Shown: positions 33,797 to 42,780, numbered from the stretch's first letter. The stretch: 64,000 nt of DNA from an uncultured Spirochaetota bacterium (GCA_937872225.1 CALMRZ010000028.1:152902-216901); one strand, 5' to 3'. Notes: generated by a model not told the origin, from the letters alone. A program made the numbers and translations.

Positions 33797-35686
33797 ATGA
33801 AACGGCAGGACACAAGACACCTCGACAGGCTCAGGGAACTGTACCCGGGGAAATTCGCGCCCCTGGAAGACATCTTCGGCCTGATACACCGCGGCACCAG
33901 CATATTCATCGGCTCCTCCTGCGGGGAACCGCAGTTTCTCGTCCAGTCCCTCGTCGACCATGTTGAGTCCAGGACCCACCGGATCTACGGGTCGCGGGTG
34001 ATACACGTCTGGACCCTGGGGGTGGCCCCCTACGCCCAGAAGAAGTTCGAGGAAAATTTCAGGCACAATTCCTTTTTCATTAGCGACAGCTCACGCGATG
34101 TCATCAACCGGGGCCTGGGAGACTACACGCCGGCCCATCTGTCCGACATCCCCCGGCTGTTCCGCCAGGGGAAACTGCAGGTGGACGTGGCCCTTATACA
34201 GGTTTCTCTTCCCGATGAAAACGGCGACATGAGCCTCGGCGTCAGCGTGGACATCGTCAGGTCGGCCGTGGAACATGCGAAGATAGCCGTGGCCCAGGTC
34301 AATTCCTTCATGCCTTACGTGTGCGGCGAATCCCTGGTCGGCGCGGCGGAGATAGATTACCTGGTTCCCCATGACGAGGCGCTCCTCGAATACCGGCTGG
34401 ACCCGCCGGACGAGACGGCCCGGGAGATCGGCCGGTACGTGGCCCGCATCGTCAGGGACGGGGACACCCTCCAGGTCGGCTACGGCGCTATCCCCAACGC
34501 GATCCTTTCCAGCCTCAGCGGGAAGAGGGACCTGGGCATCCATACCGAGCTCCTCACGGACGGCGTCGTGGACCTGATCCGCGGCGGCGCCGTGACCAAC
34601 GCGAAGAAGAGCCTCGACCGGGGAAAAACAGTCGCCTCCTTCTGCATGGGGACGGCGGACACCTACGCATTCATAGACAACAATCCCGCTGTCGAGTTCA
34701 GACCGATTGACTACACCAACAGCCCCTTTGTCATCAGCCGGCAGGACTCCATGACGGCCATCAACACCACGCTCCAGATCGATCTATGCGGACAGTCCAC
34801 GGCGGAATCCCTGGGCACGACCCTCTACAGCGGCGTCGGCGGCCAGGCGGATTTCATGCGCGGCGCCGCCCTTTCGGCGGGGGGAAAGACCATCCTCACC
34901 ATGCGCTCCACCTCCAATGACGGGAAACGCTCACGGATCGTTCCGGTCCTCGATAGCGGGGCGAGCACCACCCTGACGAGGGCGGACGTCCAGTACGTCG
35001 TCACCGAGCACGGCATCGCCTATCTTCACGGAAAGAACATCCGGGACCGAGCTTTGTCCCTCATCACCATAGCCCATCCGAAATTCAGGGAATGGCTCCT
35101 GGAGGAAGCGAAAAGACTCGGCCTTGTGCCGCAGGAGTTGGAGTCTATCGACGGCGCCCTGAGCGAGTACCCGGCCCATCTCGAGACATATAGAAAGACC
35201 GGAGACGGCCTCCTGTTCCTTCTGCGGCCGGTGAAGGTGAGCGACGTGGAAAACCTGAGGCTGTTCTTTCATTCACTGTCCGACCAGAGCCTGTACACGA
35301 GGTTCTTTTCCAACGTGGAGTTCGTGCCGCAGAAGACCATCCGCAGGTTTACCATCATCGATTATTCCAGGGAAATGACGATCCTTGCCGTGGTGGAGGA
35401 GGGGGGGCCGGAAACGGTGATCGGCATCGGGCAATACGTGGTGGAGAAGGGGAAACTCGCCGCAGAGATATCATTGCTGGTGCGGGACGATTACCAGAAC
35501 CGCGGCATCGGAAGCATCCTGATGGACTACCTGTTCGCCGCGGCCCAGCGCGAAGGGATACTGGAGATGTCGGCCACGGTGCTGAAGGAAAACGCGAAAA
35601 TGCTCCATCTTTTTTACAAGACGGGTCTCCAGGTCACGTCAGCCGAGGGCACTGACACGGTGCGGCTTACCATGCCTCTGGTCTAA
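33797..35686 (+). CDS. Acetyl-CoA hydrolase/CoA-transferase fused to a C-terminal GNAT domain
   Basis: 629 residues. Residues about 10-440 are an acetyl-CoA hydrolase/4-hydroxybutyrate CoA-transferase family protein ('GYGAIPNAILSSL', 'GVGGQADFMRGAALS', 'TEHGIAYLHGKNIRDRA'). Residues about 475-629 are a GNAT acyltransferase with the acyl-CoA pyrophosphate loop 'RDDYQNRGIGSILMDYL'. The first part would move CoA between acids or hydrolyse acyl-CoA. The second could acylate an amine or protein, perhaps using or sensing the same acyl-CoA pool. The adjacent ADP-forming ligase alpha protein supports a shared acyl-CoA role. No break or frameshift is seen at the junction. Confidence 0.9.
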   Translation: MKRQDTRHLDRLRELYPGKFAPLEDIFGLIHRGTSIFIGSSCGEPQFLVQSLVDHVESRTHRIYGSRVIHVWTLGVAPYAQKKFEENFRHNSFFISDSSRDVINRGLGDYTPAHLSDIPRLFRQGKLQVDVALIQVSLPDENGDMSLGVSVDIVRSAVEHAKIAVAQVNSFMPYVCGESLVGAAEIDYLVPHDEALLEYRLDPPDETAREIGRYVARIVRDGDTLQVGYGAIPNAILSSLSGKRDLGIHTELLTDGVVDLIRGGAVTNAKKSLDRGKTVASFCMGTADTYAFIDNNPAVEFRPIDYTNSPFVISRQDSMTAINTTLQIDLCGQSTAESLGTTLYSGVGGQADFMRGAALSAGGKTILTMRSTSNDGKRSRIVPVLDSGASTTLTRADVQYVVTEHGIAYLHGKNIRDRALSLITIAHPKFREWLLEEAKRLGLVPQELESIDGALSEYPAHLETYRKTGDGLLFLLRPVKVSDVENLRLFFHSLSDQSLYTRFFSNVEFVPQKTIRRFTIIDYSREMTILAVVEEGGPETVIGIGQYVVEKGKLAAEISLLVRDDYQNRGIGSILMDYLFAAAQREGILEMSATVLKENAKMLHLFYKTGLQVTSAEGTDTVRLTMPLV

Positions 35687-35770
35687 TTAATAATTGACGG
35701 GCATGTGTCGTCGTTTTTCATGACAATTGTAATAAAATTGAATTCATTCTTTCAACATAATGCCAACATA

Positions 35771-35874
35771 ATGCGCGGCATGTTCATAAGCGAGAAGGCG
35801 ACATGGATGTCGCCGTTCCCGCCGAGTCCACATGGACGTTATACGAGGCGGGTGAGCGATGAACATCCGCGCAT
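35771..35874 (+). repeat. Dispersed intergenic repeat, copy 1 (104 bp)
   Basis: Ends are inverted repeats: ATGCGCGG at 35771-35778 and CCGCGCAT at 35867-35874. The arms continue inward with one bulge (ATGTTCAT...ATGAACAT). The interior contains a perfect GGCGACAT-GG-ATGTCGCC hairpin (35797-35814). It is about 80% similar to the reverse complement of copy 3 (42529-42630) and shares its ends with copy 2 (38461-38680). It lies between the CoA-transferase/GNAT and permease genes. Confidence 0.85.
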
Positions 35875-35898
35875 ACTAAGTAAAAATGATAAGAATAA

Positions 35899-37554
35899 AT
35901 GAACTTTTTTAAAAACATATTCAGGCGAAAAACGATCGGCGACATGCTCGCCGGCGTCTCGCAGGACGGGCAGGGCCTCCGGCGCGTCCTGACGGCCCGG
36001 GACCTGGTGCTCCTGGGGATCGGCGGGATCATAGGCGCCGGCATCTTCGCCACCGTGGGCACCGCGACGGTGGGCGACACGGTGCGGCCCGGGGCCGGCC
36101 CGGCCATCGTCATATCCTTCATTATAACCGGCGTCGCCTGCGGGTTCACCGCCCTCTGCTACGCGGAGCTTTCGTCGATGGTGCCGGTGTCGGGCTCCGC
36201 CTACACCTACGTGTACCTGACGATGGGGGAATTCATAGCCTGGATCATCGGCTGGGACCTGATGCTGGAATACGCCATCGGCAATGTCGCCATCGCCATC
36301 TCGTGGGCCGGCTACTTCAAGGAACTCCTGCGCGGCTTCGGCATCACCATCCCTGCCTGGCTTGTCACGGACTACCGGAGCGCGCTCCATGGCGACACGA
36401 TCTACAGCGCGGCACAGCTCCTGATGAACGGGTCTGCCATAGATCATATCGAAACCTTTACAAGCGCCGGCGCCTATATCGCGGAGCAGGTCGCCAGCGG
36501 ATCCACCCTTGAGAAAATTGCCGCGGGCTTCCGGAACGCCCATGACGCCATCGCCGGGTCCCCGAAGCTTTTCGGCATGCCGATCATATTCAATCTCCCG
36601 GCAGTGTGCATCGTCGCCCTGGTGACGACAGTCCTCTACCGCGGGATACGGGAATCGGCCCGGTTCAACACTATCATGGTGATATTGAAGCTGATGGTCC
36701 TGGCTTTTTTCGTCCTGGTCGGGTGCTTTTACGTAAAGCCGGAAAACTGGACTCCCTTCATGCCCAACGGCTGGAGCGGCATACAGGCCGGCGCGGCCAT
36801 CGTCTTTTTCGCCTACCTGGGGTTTGACGCGGTCTCGACCGTGGCTGAGGAGACCATAAACCCGCGCCGCGACCTTCCCATCGGCATCATAGGCTCCCTG
36901 GTCATCTGCACCGTCATATACGTGGTGGTCGCGGCGGTCCTGACCGGCATGATTCCCCTGACCGCCTTCAACCAGTCAAACAAGGCGGAGCCCCTTACGG
37001 TGGCGATGAATTTCCACCGCCTGGACTGGGCCGCCGGCTTCATCGCCCTTGGCTCCGTGGTGGCCCATACCGCCGTGCTCATCGTACAGCAGACGGGGCA
37101 GACGCGCATCTTCTTTTCCATGGGCCGCGACGGGCTCCTGCCGCGTTCCTTCGCGAAGGTCCACCCCCGCTTCAGGACGCCCCATGTGAACATCATGGTC
37201 ACGGGCGTCTTCGTGGGATTTTTCGCCGCCTTCACGAGCATCGACGAGATGGTCGACCTTACCAACGTCGGGACCCTGTTTGCCTTCATGCTGGTCTGCG
37301 TCGGCGTCATCATACTGCGGAAGCTCGAGCCGGACCGGGAACGTGGTTTCAGGGTGCCCTTCGTCCAGGGCATTGCCCTGGCCGGAATCGTCATGTGCGT
37401 ATACCTGATGGCGGGACTGCCGGCGGTGACCTTTATCCGGTTCTTCATATGGCTGGCCGTCGGCTCGGCCTTTTATTTCTCCTATGGATACTGGAACAGC
37501 AGGAGAAGGCATGGCACGGTTGTCATGCCCCCTGACGACCTGTCCGATCACTAA
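35899..37554 (+). CDS. Amino acid permease, APC superfamily (CAT-like)
   Basis: 551 residues, about 12 membrane helices. The signature 'LLGIGGIIGAGIFATVG' follows a cytoplasmic N-terminus of about 35 residues. 'FFAYLGFDAVSTVAEETINPRRDLPIGI' is typical of cationic amino acid transporter-like permeases. A long periplasmic loop (about 150-220) lies between helices. Substrate specificity cannot be predicted. The ATG at 35899 has only a weak ribosome site; it sits 25 bp after repeat copy 1, which may supply or influence the transcript start. Confidence 0.92.
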   Translation: MNFFKNIFRRKTIGDMLAGVSQDGQGLRRVLTARDLVLLGIGGIIGAGIFATVGTATVGDTVRPGAGPAIVISFIITGVACGFTALCYAELSSMVPVSGSAYTYVYLTMGEFIAWIIGWDLMLEYAIGNVAIAISWAGYFKELLRGFGITIPAWLVTDYRSALHGDTIYSAAQLLMNGSAIDHIETFTSAGAYIAEQVASGSTLEKIAAGFRNAHDAIAGSPKLFGMPIIFNLPAVCIVALVTTVLYRGIRESARFNTIMVILKLMVLAFFVLVGCFYVKPENWTPFMPNGWSGIQAGAAIVFFAYLGFDAVSTVAEETINPRRDLPIGIIGSLVICTVIYVVVAAVLTGMIPLTAFNQSNKAEPLTVAMNFHRLDWAAGFIALGSVVAHTAVLIVQQTGQTRIFFSMGRDGLLPRSFAKVHPRFRTPHVNIMVTGVFVGFFAAFTSIDEMVDLTNVGTLFAFMLVCVGVIILRKLEPDRERGFRVPFVQGIALAGIVMCVYLMAGLPAVTFIRFFIWLAVGSAFYFSYGYWNSRRRHGTVVMPPDDLSDH

Positions 37555-37578
37555 ATCAGTTCACATAAAGGATAATAG

Positions 37579-38457
37579 ATGCGTTACGAAGGAAATATTT
37601 TCAGGCCTTTCAGCGAGGCCAACAGCTATCTGCTCCAGTGCACGGTCGGCTGCTCCCACAACAGGTGCACCTTTTGCGGGATGTACAAGGACAAGAAGTT
37701 CCGCATCAGGAGCCTCGAGGAAATCAAGGAAGACATCCGCATGGCTGCCGAAGCCTATGGGGACGTGGAAAAGGTTTTTCTCTGCGACGGTGACGCCATA
37801 GAAATCGAAACCGGAATCCTTCTTGAGATAATTGCGGAGCTCAAAAAAGCGTTTCCATCCCTGCGCCATGTCGGCACCTACGTGGGCCCCGCCAGCACCC
37901 TGCGCAAAAGCATGGACGAGCTAAAGACCCTCAGGGCGGCGGGCCTGACCAAGGCGTACCTGGGCGTCGAAACGGGCGATGATAGGCTCCTGAGAGAGGT
38001 GAACAAGGGAGTGACCTATGACGAGATGCTCCGGGCCGGAAGAAACCTTGTCGAGGCCGGCATTAACCTGTCGTCGATGATTCTCCTGGGCCTGTCGGGC
38101 AGGGGCCCCCGGTCGAAGGAGCATGCCCTGGCCACGGCAAAAATCACCAACGAGATGGCGCCCCAGTACCTCGCGGCCCTGACGGTGACCCCGGTCCCCG
38201 GGACCGCGCTCTATTCAAAGATGCAGCGGGGCGAGTTCCAGCTCCTTGATCCCTTCGAGACACTGGAGGAGATGAAGCTCCTGTTCGAGAACCTCACGGT
38301 GGACAACATGAAGTTCGTCGGGATACACGCCTCCAACTATCTTCCCATAAACGGCACCCTTCAGAAAGACAAAGCGCGCATGCTGGAGACGATCAATTCA
38401 GTGCTGGCGTCCCGGGACCGGTCTGCGATTCGGTCTGACTCGATGCGGGGATTGTAA
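37579..38457 (+). CDS. Radical SAM protein of unknown function
   Basis: 292 residues. The N-terminal cysteine set is C21-x3-C25-x4-C30-x2-C33 (LLQCTVGCSHNRCTFCGMY), so the usual CxxxCxxC spacing is replaced by an extra residue or a four-cysteine arrangement. 'DGDAIEIETGILLEI' and 'YLGVETGDDRLLREVNKG' fit the SAM barrel. It lacks an obvious second Fe-S domain or B12 domain. Proteins of this kind are often annotated only as radical SAM or Elp3/MiaB/NifB-like. No function is assigned. It is 24 bp after the permease. Repeat copy 2 begins 3 bp after its stop. Confidence 0.85.
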   Translation: MRYEGNIFRPFSEANSYLLQCTVGCSHNRCTFCGMYKDKKFRIRSLEEIKEDIRMAAEAYGDVEKVFLCDGDAIEIETGILLEIIAELKKAFPSLRHVGTYVGPASTLRKSMDELKTLRAAGLTKAYLGVETGDDRLLREVNKGVTYDEMLRAGRNLVEAGINLSSMILLGLSGRGPRSKEHALATAKITNEMAPQYLAALTVTPVPGTALYSKMQRGEFQLLDPFETLEEMKLLFENLTVDNMKFVGIHASNYLPINGTLQKDKARMLETINSVLASRDRSAIRSDSMRGL

Positions 38458-38803
38458 TAGGCGCGATGGTTCATCGCTCGCCCGCCTCGTATAAGCAGAG
38501 CCAAATGCGACCTCCTGCCGCGGCTCTGCACTCGGCCGTCCTGGCCAGCGCACCATCTGGACTCCGCGGGATCGGCGACATCATCCGAAATCCCGATAGC
38601 ATATTACTGCCAGGATGGCAGGAATGCCGCGAAGGGCACGGATGCCCGAGAGCGGACTCGCTGATGAATCCACCGCGCATGAATTAAACCCATCTTGGAC
38701 AGAAATTAAAAAAAATAATGAAACTATTGACATCATACCGCCTCTTGGGGATTTATGTTAGAAAGTTAATGAAAGAGAATTGCTCCCGTTCCGGAGGGGA
38801 TAC
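38458..38803. other. Intergenic region between radical SAM gene and FrhB-like gene
   Basis: 346 bp without a gene. Repeat copy 2 fills the first two thirds. The remaining AT-rich part contains ACTATTGACATC (TTGACA at 38738-38743), a likely -35 without a clear -10, and the strong GGAGGGG ribosome site of the next gene. Confidence 0.6.
38461..38680 (-). repeat. Dispersed intergenic repeat, copy 2 (220 bp, expanded interior)
   Basis: The left end (GCGCGATGGTTCATCGCTCG, then CCCGCCTCGTATAA) matches the reverse complement of the right arm of copy 1. The right end (CTCGCTGATGAATC to CCGCGCAT, 38673-38680) matches its left arm. The interior is about twice as long and different. It holds a GCAGAGCC...GGCTCTGC stem (38495-38528) and further GC-rich inverted segments. 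No ORF with a ribosome site is present. Confidence 0.8.
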
Positions 38804-39910
38804 ATGAAGGTGCTTGGTTCCAGGGAACTGCTGGCTGATGTGCTCTCGAAGGAGCTCTGCATCGGATGCGGCGCCTGCGTTTCCCTCTGTCCCTATTTCA
38901 AGTCATACAACGGCAGGACCGCGATGCTCTTTCCCTGCACGCAGGAGCGGGGGCGCTGTTTCGCCTATTGCCCCAAGGTCGAGGTGGACCTCGACGAGGT
39001 ATCGCAAAAGATCTTCGGCGCTCCCTATTCCATGGAGCCCCTTGGCCGCTCGCTCTCGGCCATGATGTCCCGGGCAGGAAAAAAGGCCGCGGGGAACAAT
39101 TACCAGTCCGGCGGAACTGTGACGGCCCTCATGACCTGGGCCCTGCTGGAAAAGCTGTGCGATGCCGCTATACTGACAGGGCGGGAAGGGCTGAATGCCG
39201 TTCCGGCCATTGTAACCAACCCTGACGATGTTCAAAACTACGCTTCATCCAAGTACACATCGGCCCCGACCCTGGAGGCTTTCAACAGGGCGGCCGACCT
39301 GGGATATTCCCGCATCGGCGTGGTGGCAACGCCATGCCAGGTCTTGGCCCTGGCGCAGATGCGGTCAAACCCCATGGCAAAAAAGGATTTTTCCGATCCC
39401 ACGTCCCTGGTGGTGGGCCTCTTCTGCACCTGGTCCCTAGACTATAGGGCATTCAGCCGCCTGGTAGAGGGGCGCGTTGACATTAAAGATATTAAGAAGT
39501 TCGATATACCGCCGCCCCCGGCGGAGGTAATGGAGATCCACACAGCCAGGGGCGTTATCGAGATACCCCTCGCGGAGGTGCGGGCCACGGTGCCCAATTC
39601 CTGCGATTACTGCTTTGACATGACATCGGAATTTTCCGATATATCGGTGGGCGTTGTGGAAGGCCGGAGCGCCATGAATACCCTCATAATCAGGACCGAG
39701 CGGGGACGCGCAGCCGTCGATGCGGCGGTAAAGGCGGGGTATCTTGAAATTGAGGACATGCCTTCGGATAACCTGGCGCGCCTCAGGACCGCCGCCGGCA
39801 ACAAGAAGAAACGGGCCCTGAAGAAAGCGGCGGGTGAGGGGATAATCAACACGAACGGAGACAGCCGTTCCCTGATCCGGATGGAACCGAAGAACCTCGC
39901 CGGGATATAA
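38804..39910 (+). CDS. Coenzyme F420 hydrogenase/dehydrogenase beta subunit (FrhB)-like protein
   Basis: 368 residues from the ATG at 38804 (GGAGGGG ribosome site; a longer frame to 38780 is non-conserved). An N-terminal [4Fe-4S] motif C19/C22/C25/C29 (CIGCGACVSLC) precedes further cysteines (FPC..RGRCFAYCP). The FrhB domain includes 'NNYQSGGTVTALMTWALLE' and 'GVVATPCQVLALAQMR'. Family members are flavoproteins passing electrons between Fe-S centres and F420, ferredoxin or other acceptors. It is 20 bp before iorA, so probably works with the indolepyruvate:ferredoxin oxidoreductase. F420 use is not implied by the sequence alone. Confidence 0.88.
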   Translation: MKVLGSRELLADVLSKELCIGCGACVSLCPYFKSYNGRTAMLFPCTQERGRCFAYCPKVEVDLDEVSQKIFGAPYSMEPLGRSLSAMMSRAGKKAAGNNYQSGGTVTALMTWALLEKLCDAAILTGREGLNAVPAIVTNPDDVQNYASSKYTSAPTLEAFNRAADLGYSRIGVVATPCQVLALAQMRSNPMAKKDFSDPTSLVVGLFCTWSLDYRAFSRLVEGRVDIKDIKKFDIPPPPAEVMEIHTARGVIEIPLAEVRATVPNSCDYCFDMTSEFSDISVGVVEGRSAMNTLIIRTERGRAAVDAAVKAGYLEIEDMPSDNLARLRTAAGNKKKRALKKAAGEGIINTNGDSRSLIRMEPKNLAGI

Positions 39911-39930
39911 AGGAAGGAAGGATACCTGAC

Positions 39931-41868
39931 ATGTCATACCTGTTCGATACCAATGAAGGGGCCCGCTATCTAATGATGGGCAATGACGCCATCGTGCGGG
40001 GCGCCCTGGAGGCGAATGTCAATGTCGCCAGCGCCTATCCCGGTACGCCTTCGTCTGAAATAATCGAAAACCTGTCAAAGGCTTCGCAGAAGCGGAACAT
40101 ATACGTCGAGTGGTCGGTCAACGAGAAGGTGGCCCTCGAGGTTTCCTTCGCGGCCTCCATAGCCGGACTCAGGTCGATTTGCGCCATGAAGCAGAACGGC
40201 GTCAACGTGGCGTCGGATTTTCTCCTGCACGTGGCCCTGTCCGGAACGCGGGGAGGCGCCGTGCTGCTCCACTGCGACGACCCCGGGGCGCTCTCGAGCA
40301 TCAACGAGGGGGAATCGCGCCATTTTGCCCGCATGATCGAACTGCCCCTCCTGGAGCCGGGCGATTTCCAGGAGGCCAAGGAGATGACGAAATGGGCCTT
40401 CGAGCTCTCCGAAGAGCTGCGCTCCATCGTCATCATGCGGAGCGTGACGCGCCTTTCCCATGCCAGCGGCAATGTCATACTGGGCAAGCTCGGCGCGCCG
40501 GAAGGGAAGGCCCAGTTCAAGTATGAGGCGGTGCCCGGCGACGCGGACTCGGGCCCGGTCATAACCATGCCGGTGCCGCCGCACCACGCCCTGCTTCAGG
40601 AAAAGCTGAAAAAGGCCGTGGCCATTTTCGAGAAATCACCCTTCAATACCTACACGGGGCCGGCAAAGCCGGAGCTCCTCATCATCACCTGCAGCGCCTG
40701 CAATCTCTACAGCAGGGAGGCGGTGCACCTTCTCAACGCACAGGACCGGGTGGGGATACTGAAGATCGGCACCACCTGGCCTTTGCCGCCGAAGCTGATC
40801 GCCCGCCATCTCGCCATGACGGAAAAGGTCCTTTTCGTGGAAGAGGTCCTGCCGTTCCTGGAAGAGAACGTGAAGGTGATTGCAGCGGAAACCGCGGCAG
40901 AAGTCGGCATCAAGCAATTTTACGGCAAGAACGACGGCGCCATGCCCACGATCAACGAGATGAACCCAGACATCGTGGTTGACGTTATTAAAAAGATTCT
41001 CGGTATCGAATATATAGCCATGGATGAAGGATACGCGAATCGCGCGAAAGGGCACCTGATCGCCAGGGCGCCGGTGCGCGACCTAACCTTCTGCCCCGGG
41101 TGCCCCCACCGGGCTTCATTCTGGAACCTGCACAACGCCCTTGCCATGGACAACCGCCGGGGCTTTGTATGCGGCGATATCGGATGCTATACCCTGGGCT
41201 TCCTTCCCTGCGGGTTCAGCACCATGAAGACGTCCCACTCCATGGGCTCCGGGATCGGCATAGCCAGCGGCTTCGGCAAGCTCACGCAGTTCGGGATGGA
41301 CCAGCCGATCCTGGCCGTATGCGGCGACTCCACGTTTTTTCATGCTGCAATACCGGCACTCGTAAACGCCATACATAATAAATCCGACGTGATATTCGTG
41401 CTCCTGGACAACAGCGGCACCGCCATGACCGGGTTCCAGCCGCACCCGGGCACTCCCCTTGACGCCAGGGGCGGGGCGCTGCCCACGATAGACCCGGCCG
41501 AGGTCTGCCGGTCCCTGGGCGCCACGGTGGAATATGCCGATCCTTTCGACACGGAGGAGACGCAGAAAAAGCTCCTCGCCCTCATGCGGGAGAAAGGAGC
41601 ACGGGTGCTCATCATGAAACAGATGTGCGCCCTTTCGCCCGAAAAGAAAGGAAAGAAGAGATTCGAGGTAAAGGTCGACCAGCAGATCTGCAGGGGCGAT
41701 ACCTGCGGGTGCAGCCGCCTCTGCACCAGGATCTTCCGCTGTCCGGGCCTGGTTTGGGACAACAAGCGCCAGGCCGCGGTCATCGACGAGGTCATTTGCG
41801 CAGGCTGCGGCGTGTGCGCCGAAATATGCCCCTCCGGCGCGATCAAGAAGACGGAGGCGGGCCGATGA
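39931..41868 (+). CDS. iorA: Indolepyruvate:ferredoxin oxidoreductase alpha subunit
   Basis: 645 residues. The N-terminal pyrimidine domain ('GNDAIVRGALEANVNVASAYPGTPSSEI'), the TPP-binding motif 'CGDSTFFHAAIPALVN...DNSGT', and a C-terminal pair of [4Fe-4S] motifs (CRGDTCGCSRLC; CAGCGVCAEICP). It catalyses oxidative decarboxylation of aryl pyruvates (from Trp, Phe, Tyr) to acyl-CoA with reduction of ferredoxin, together with IorB. Its stop overlaps the iorB start (ATGA). Similar multi-domain subunits can act on branched-chain or phenylpyruvate. Confidence 0.96.
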   Translation: MSYLFDTNEGARYLMMGNDAIVRGALEANVNVASAYPGTPSSEIIENLSKASQKRNIYVEWSVNEKVALEVSFAASIAGLRSICAMKQNGVNVASDFLLHVALSGTRGGAVLLHCDDPGALSSINEGESRHFARMIELPLLEPGDFQEAKEMTKWAFELSEELRSIVIMRSVTRLSHASGNVILGKLGAPEGKAQFKYEAVPGDADSGPVITMPVPPHHALLQEKLKKAVAIFEKSPFNTYTGPAKPELLIITCSACNLYSREAVHLLNAQDRVGILKIGTTWPLPPKLIARHLAMTEKVLFVEEVLPFLEENVKVIAAETAAEVGIKQFYGKNDGAMPTINEMNPDIVVDVIKKILGIEYIAMDEGYANRAKGHLIARAPVRDLTFCPGCPHRASFWNLHNALAMDNRRGFVCGDIGCYTLGFLPCGFSTMKTSHSMGSGIGIASGFGKLTQFGMDQPILAVCGDSTFFHAAIPALVNAIHNKSDVIFVLLDNSGTAMTGFQPHPGTPLDARGGALPTIDPAEVCRSLGATVEYADPFDTEETQKKLLALMREKGARVLIMKQMCALSPEKKGKKRFEVKVDQQICRGDTCGCSRLCTRIFRCPGLVWDNKRQAAVIDEVICAGCGVCAEICPSGAIKKTEAGR

Positions 41869-42497
41869 AAGCCGGTAATCTGATCCATGATCCCTATAAC
41901 GCGATAATCACCGGTGTCGGCGGCCAGGGAAACGTCATGGCCTCCCGCATACTGGGCAACATTCTTTCCCGGAAAGGGTGCTTTGTGACCATCGGCGAGA
42001 CCTTCGGCGTGTCCCAGCGCGGGGGCTCGGTCATGAGCCACCTCCGCATATCGAAGCAGTCGGTATGGAGCCCCCAGATCCCCCGGGGCCAGGCCCATAT
42101 CGTGGTGGCCCTTGAGCCGACCGAGGCGATCCGGGTTCTCGCGGCCTACGGAAACCCGGCGGTACGGGTCCTCAGCAACACCAGGCCGATCCACCCGGTG
42201 GGGGTCATCGCCGGAGAGCTGGCCTATCCTTCACTGGATGAAATCCGTACGGCACTGGGAGATCTCGCCTCTGACGTGGCACTGATCGACGCAACTGATG
42301 AGGCCATGAAGCTCGGACAGGCGATCCTGGGGAACGTGATCATGCTCGGCGCCGTTTCCGGCGCCGGAGTCCTCCCCTTTGACGCGGAAGACTTCAGGGA
42401 CGTCATCTCCGAAACCATGTCTGGCGACAAGGTGGAGATCAACATGAAGGCGTTCAGTAAGGGCGAGGAGATGATTCGGGCTCTGCGGCAGAAATAA
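41865..42497 (+). CDS. iorB: Indolepyruvate:ferredoxin oxidoreductase beta subunit
   Basis: 210 residues from the ATG at 41865 in the ATGA overlap with iorA. It starts with 'YNAIITGVGGQGNVMASRILG' and has 'GETFGVSQRGGSVMSHLRI', the gamma-type domain of 2-oxoacid oxidoreductases. It completes the alpha-beta enzyme with iorA. Repeat copy 3 follows 31 bp downstream. Confidence 0.95.
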   Translation: MKAGNLIHDPYNAIITGVGGQGNVMASRILGNILSRKGCFVTIGETFGVSQRGGSVMSHLRISKQSVWSPQIPRGQAHIVVALEPTEAIRVLAAYGNPAVRVLSNTRPIHPVGVIAGELAYPSLDEIRTALGDLASDVALIDATDEAMKLGQAILGNVIMLGAVSGAGVLPFDAEDFRDVISETMSGDKVEINMKAFSKGEEMIRALRQK

Positions 42498-42528
42498 GCT
42501 TCGCGGCCTGCGGAACTCGAATTCAAGT

Positions 42529-42630
42529 ATGCGCGGGAGTATATCGCTCGTCCGCCTCGGATAACGTCCATGTGGACTCGACGGAAGAGGCGATATCGAT
42601 GTCGCCTGCTCGCTGATGAACTCACCCGCT
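42529..42630 (-). repeat. Dispersed intergenic repeat, copy 3 (102 bp, inverted relative to copy 1)
   Basis: The reverse complement aligns with copy 1 along its whole length, including the shared segment GAGTCCACATGGACGTTAT. The right end (CACCCGCT) is degraded relative to CCGCGCAT. It lies between iorB and typA in a 283-bp gap that holds no gene. Confidence 0.85.
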
Positions 42631-42780
42631 TAACGTTAAAACTTGTTTTGTATGTAAAAAAAGCTTGCCAATAGACCCCCTGCCGATAAAAAGCCCTAAC
42701 CGGTTATGCCGCCGCAGGATTCAGCGTCTTGCGGCCGCACGGGAATCCCGTACAGAGTTTATTCTTTTAATGGATGTCAG

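Noticed and set aside
35771..42630. CRISPR array
   Set aside because: The repeats are three widely spaced, inverted, about 100-220 bp units, not regularly spaced short direct repeats, and no cas genes are nearby.
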